NCBI GenBank assembly: GCA_035512595.1
Contig: DATKDU010000490.1
Coordinates: 1-5,589, forward strand
From: DATKDU01 sp035512595
GTDB taxonomy: Bacteria > Planctomycetota > Planctomycetia > Pirellulales > Pirellulaceae
Direction of reading: 5' to 3'
DNA length: 5,589 bases
Shown: piece by piece, positions 5,383-5,589 of the stretch
How positions within the stretch are numbered: position 1 is the stretch's first letter
Layout of the letters: each line of letters begins with the position of its first letter
Position numbers and translations under genes: made by a program
Notes under the pieces: generated by a model
Told to the model about the DNA's origin: nothing
Database searches by the model: none
The model's input: only the letters and a program-made list of their open reading frames with translations

Positions 5383-5589
5383 ATGGCTCGTCGATTCACC
5401 AATCGGGACCTTCAGCGACTGCTGACCGAGTTGGGTTTTCAGGCGGCTGACATCGAGCAGAATCAGCGCAAGTGGCGGCATCCGCAGTCGGGATGCACCT
5501 TGCTCTTGCCGGCCAACAAGCTGGATGACGCGCCGCGGCCTGCCGATATCGTCGGCGTACGCGCCCAATTGGACTTGCAAGGGCATTTG
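5383..5589 (+). CDS. HicA-like small protein, 3' truncated by window end
   Basis: Starts at ATG 5383 with AAGGGAG at 5368-5374, overlapping the DUF4365 stop, at 8-nt spacing. The frame stays open for 69 codons to the window end. TNRDLQRLLTELGFQ followed by KWRHPQSGCTLLLPANK resembles the HicA toxin fold: helix, then strands, with H33 in the position of the catalytic His of the usual FRHP segment. The next part, RPADIVGVRAQLDLQGHL, fits the final helix. Classical HicA proteins are small ribosome-independent RNases neutralised by HicB. No HicB is visible, and the partner here may be the DUF4365 protein or lie beyond the window. The sequence departs from typical HicA (no GSH before the strand; NQRKW instead), so it may be a non-toxic relative. 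Confidence 0.55.
   Translation, partial: MARRFTNRDLQRLLTELGFQAADIEQNQRKWRHPQSGCTLLLPANKLDDAPRPADIVGVRAQLDLQGHL

Overview
The window looks like a piece of a GC-rich planctomycete chromosome (Planctomycetota, perhaps a Pirellulales relative). The basis is family content: an outer-membrane barrel with the TDRPDFTE opening, and a secreted SHD1-domain protein. Both are families I associate with this phylum. The taxonomic call is an inference.

Layout. (1) Positions 1-780 hold the 3' part of a PF13557-type outer-membrane beta-barrel gene. (2) Positions 781-914 are a short gap between convergent genes. It holds two facing arrays of a degenerate GANNNN hexamer (824-859 on +, 866-937 on -) that form an imperfect palindrome; the second array runs into the 3' end of the next gene. 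(3) Positions 915-1427 on the minus strand encode a small exported SHD1-domain protein. (4) Positions 1428-1679 are a divergent intergenic region with a candidate promoter and AT-rich dyad in front of the next operon. (5) Positions 1680-4735 form a tight three-gene plus-strand operon: an NrtR-type regulator whose Nudix box has lost its catalytic glutamates, a protein with a von Willebrand A-like metal site (D74-x-T-x-S78, T152, D185), and a divergent adenylosuccinate-synthetase (PurA) paralogue. (6) Positions 4736-4862 hold two consecutive bulged hairpins; the second ends 5 nt before the next start codon. (7) Positions 4863-5589 hold a DUF4365 protein with a nuclease-like E...D...QxK pattern, followed 13 nt later by the start of a HicA-like small protein cut by the window end.

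The most interesting unit is the NrtR / vWA / PurA-like operon. NrtR proteins normally sense ADP-ribose-type signals and control NAD synthesis genes, but no NAD gene is visible here. The synthetase keeps the GTP/IMP phosphorylation core (GDEGKG, AGH, FEGAQG, AYST, STGP). The Arg-rich loop that binds aspartate in PurA is shortened and has lost most of its arginines, and the guanine-contact Lys is replaced by Cys. A reasonable hypothesis is a nucleotide-modifying or ligating enzyme with a different amine acceptor, paired with a metal-binding vWA partner and controlled by a nucleotide-sensing repressor. The DUF4365/HicA-like pair downstream resembles an accessory defence or toxin cassette and may be unrelated to the operon.
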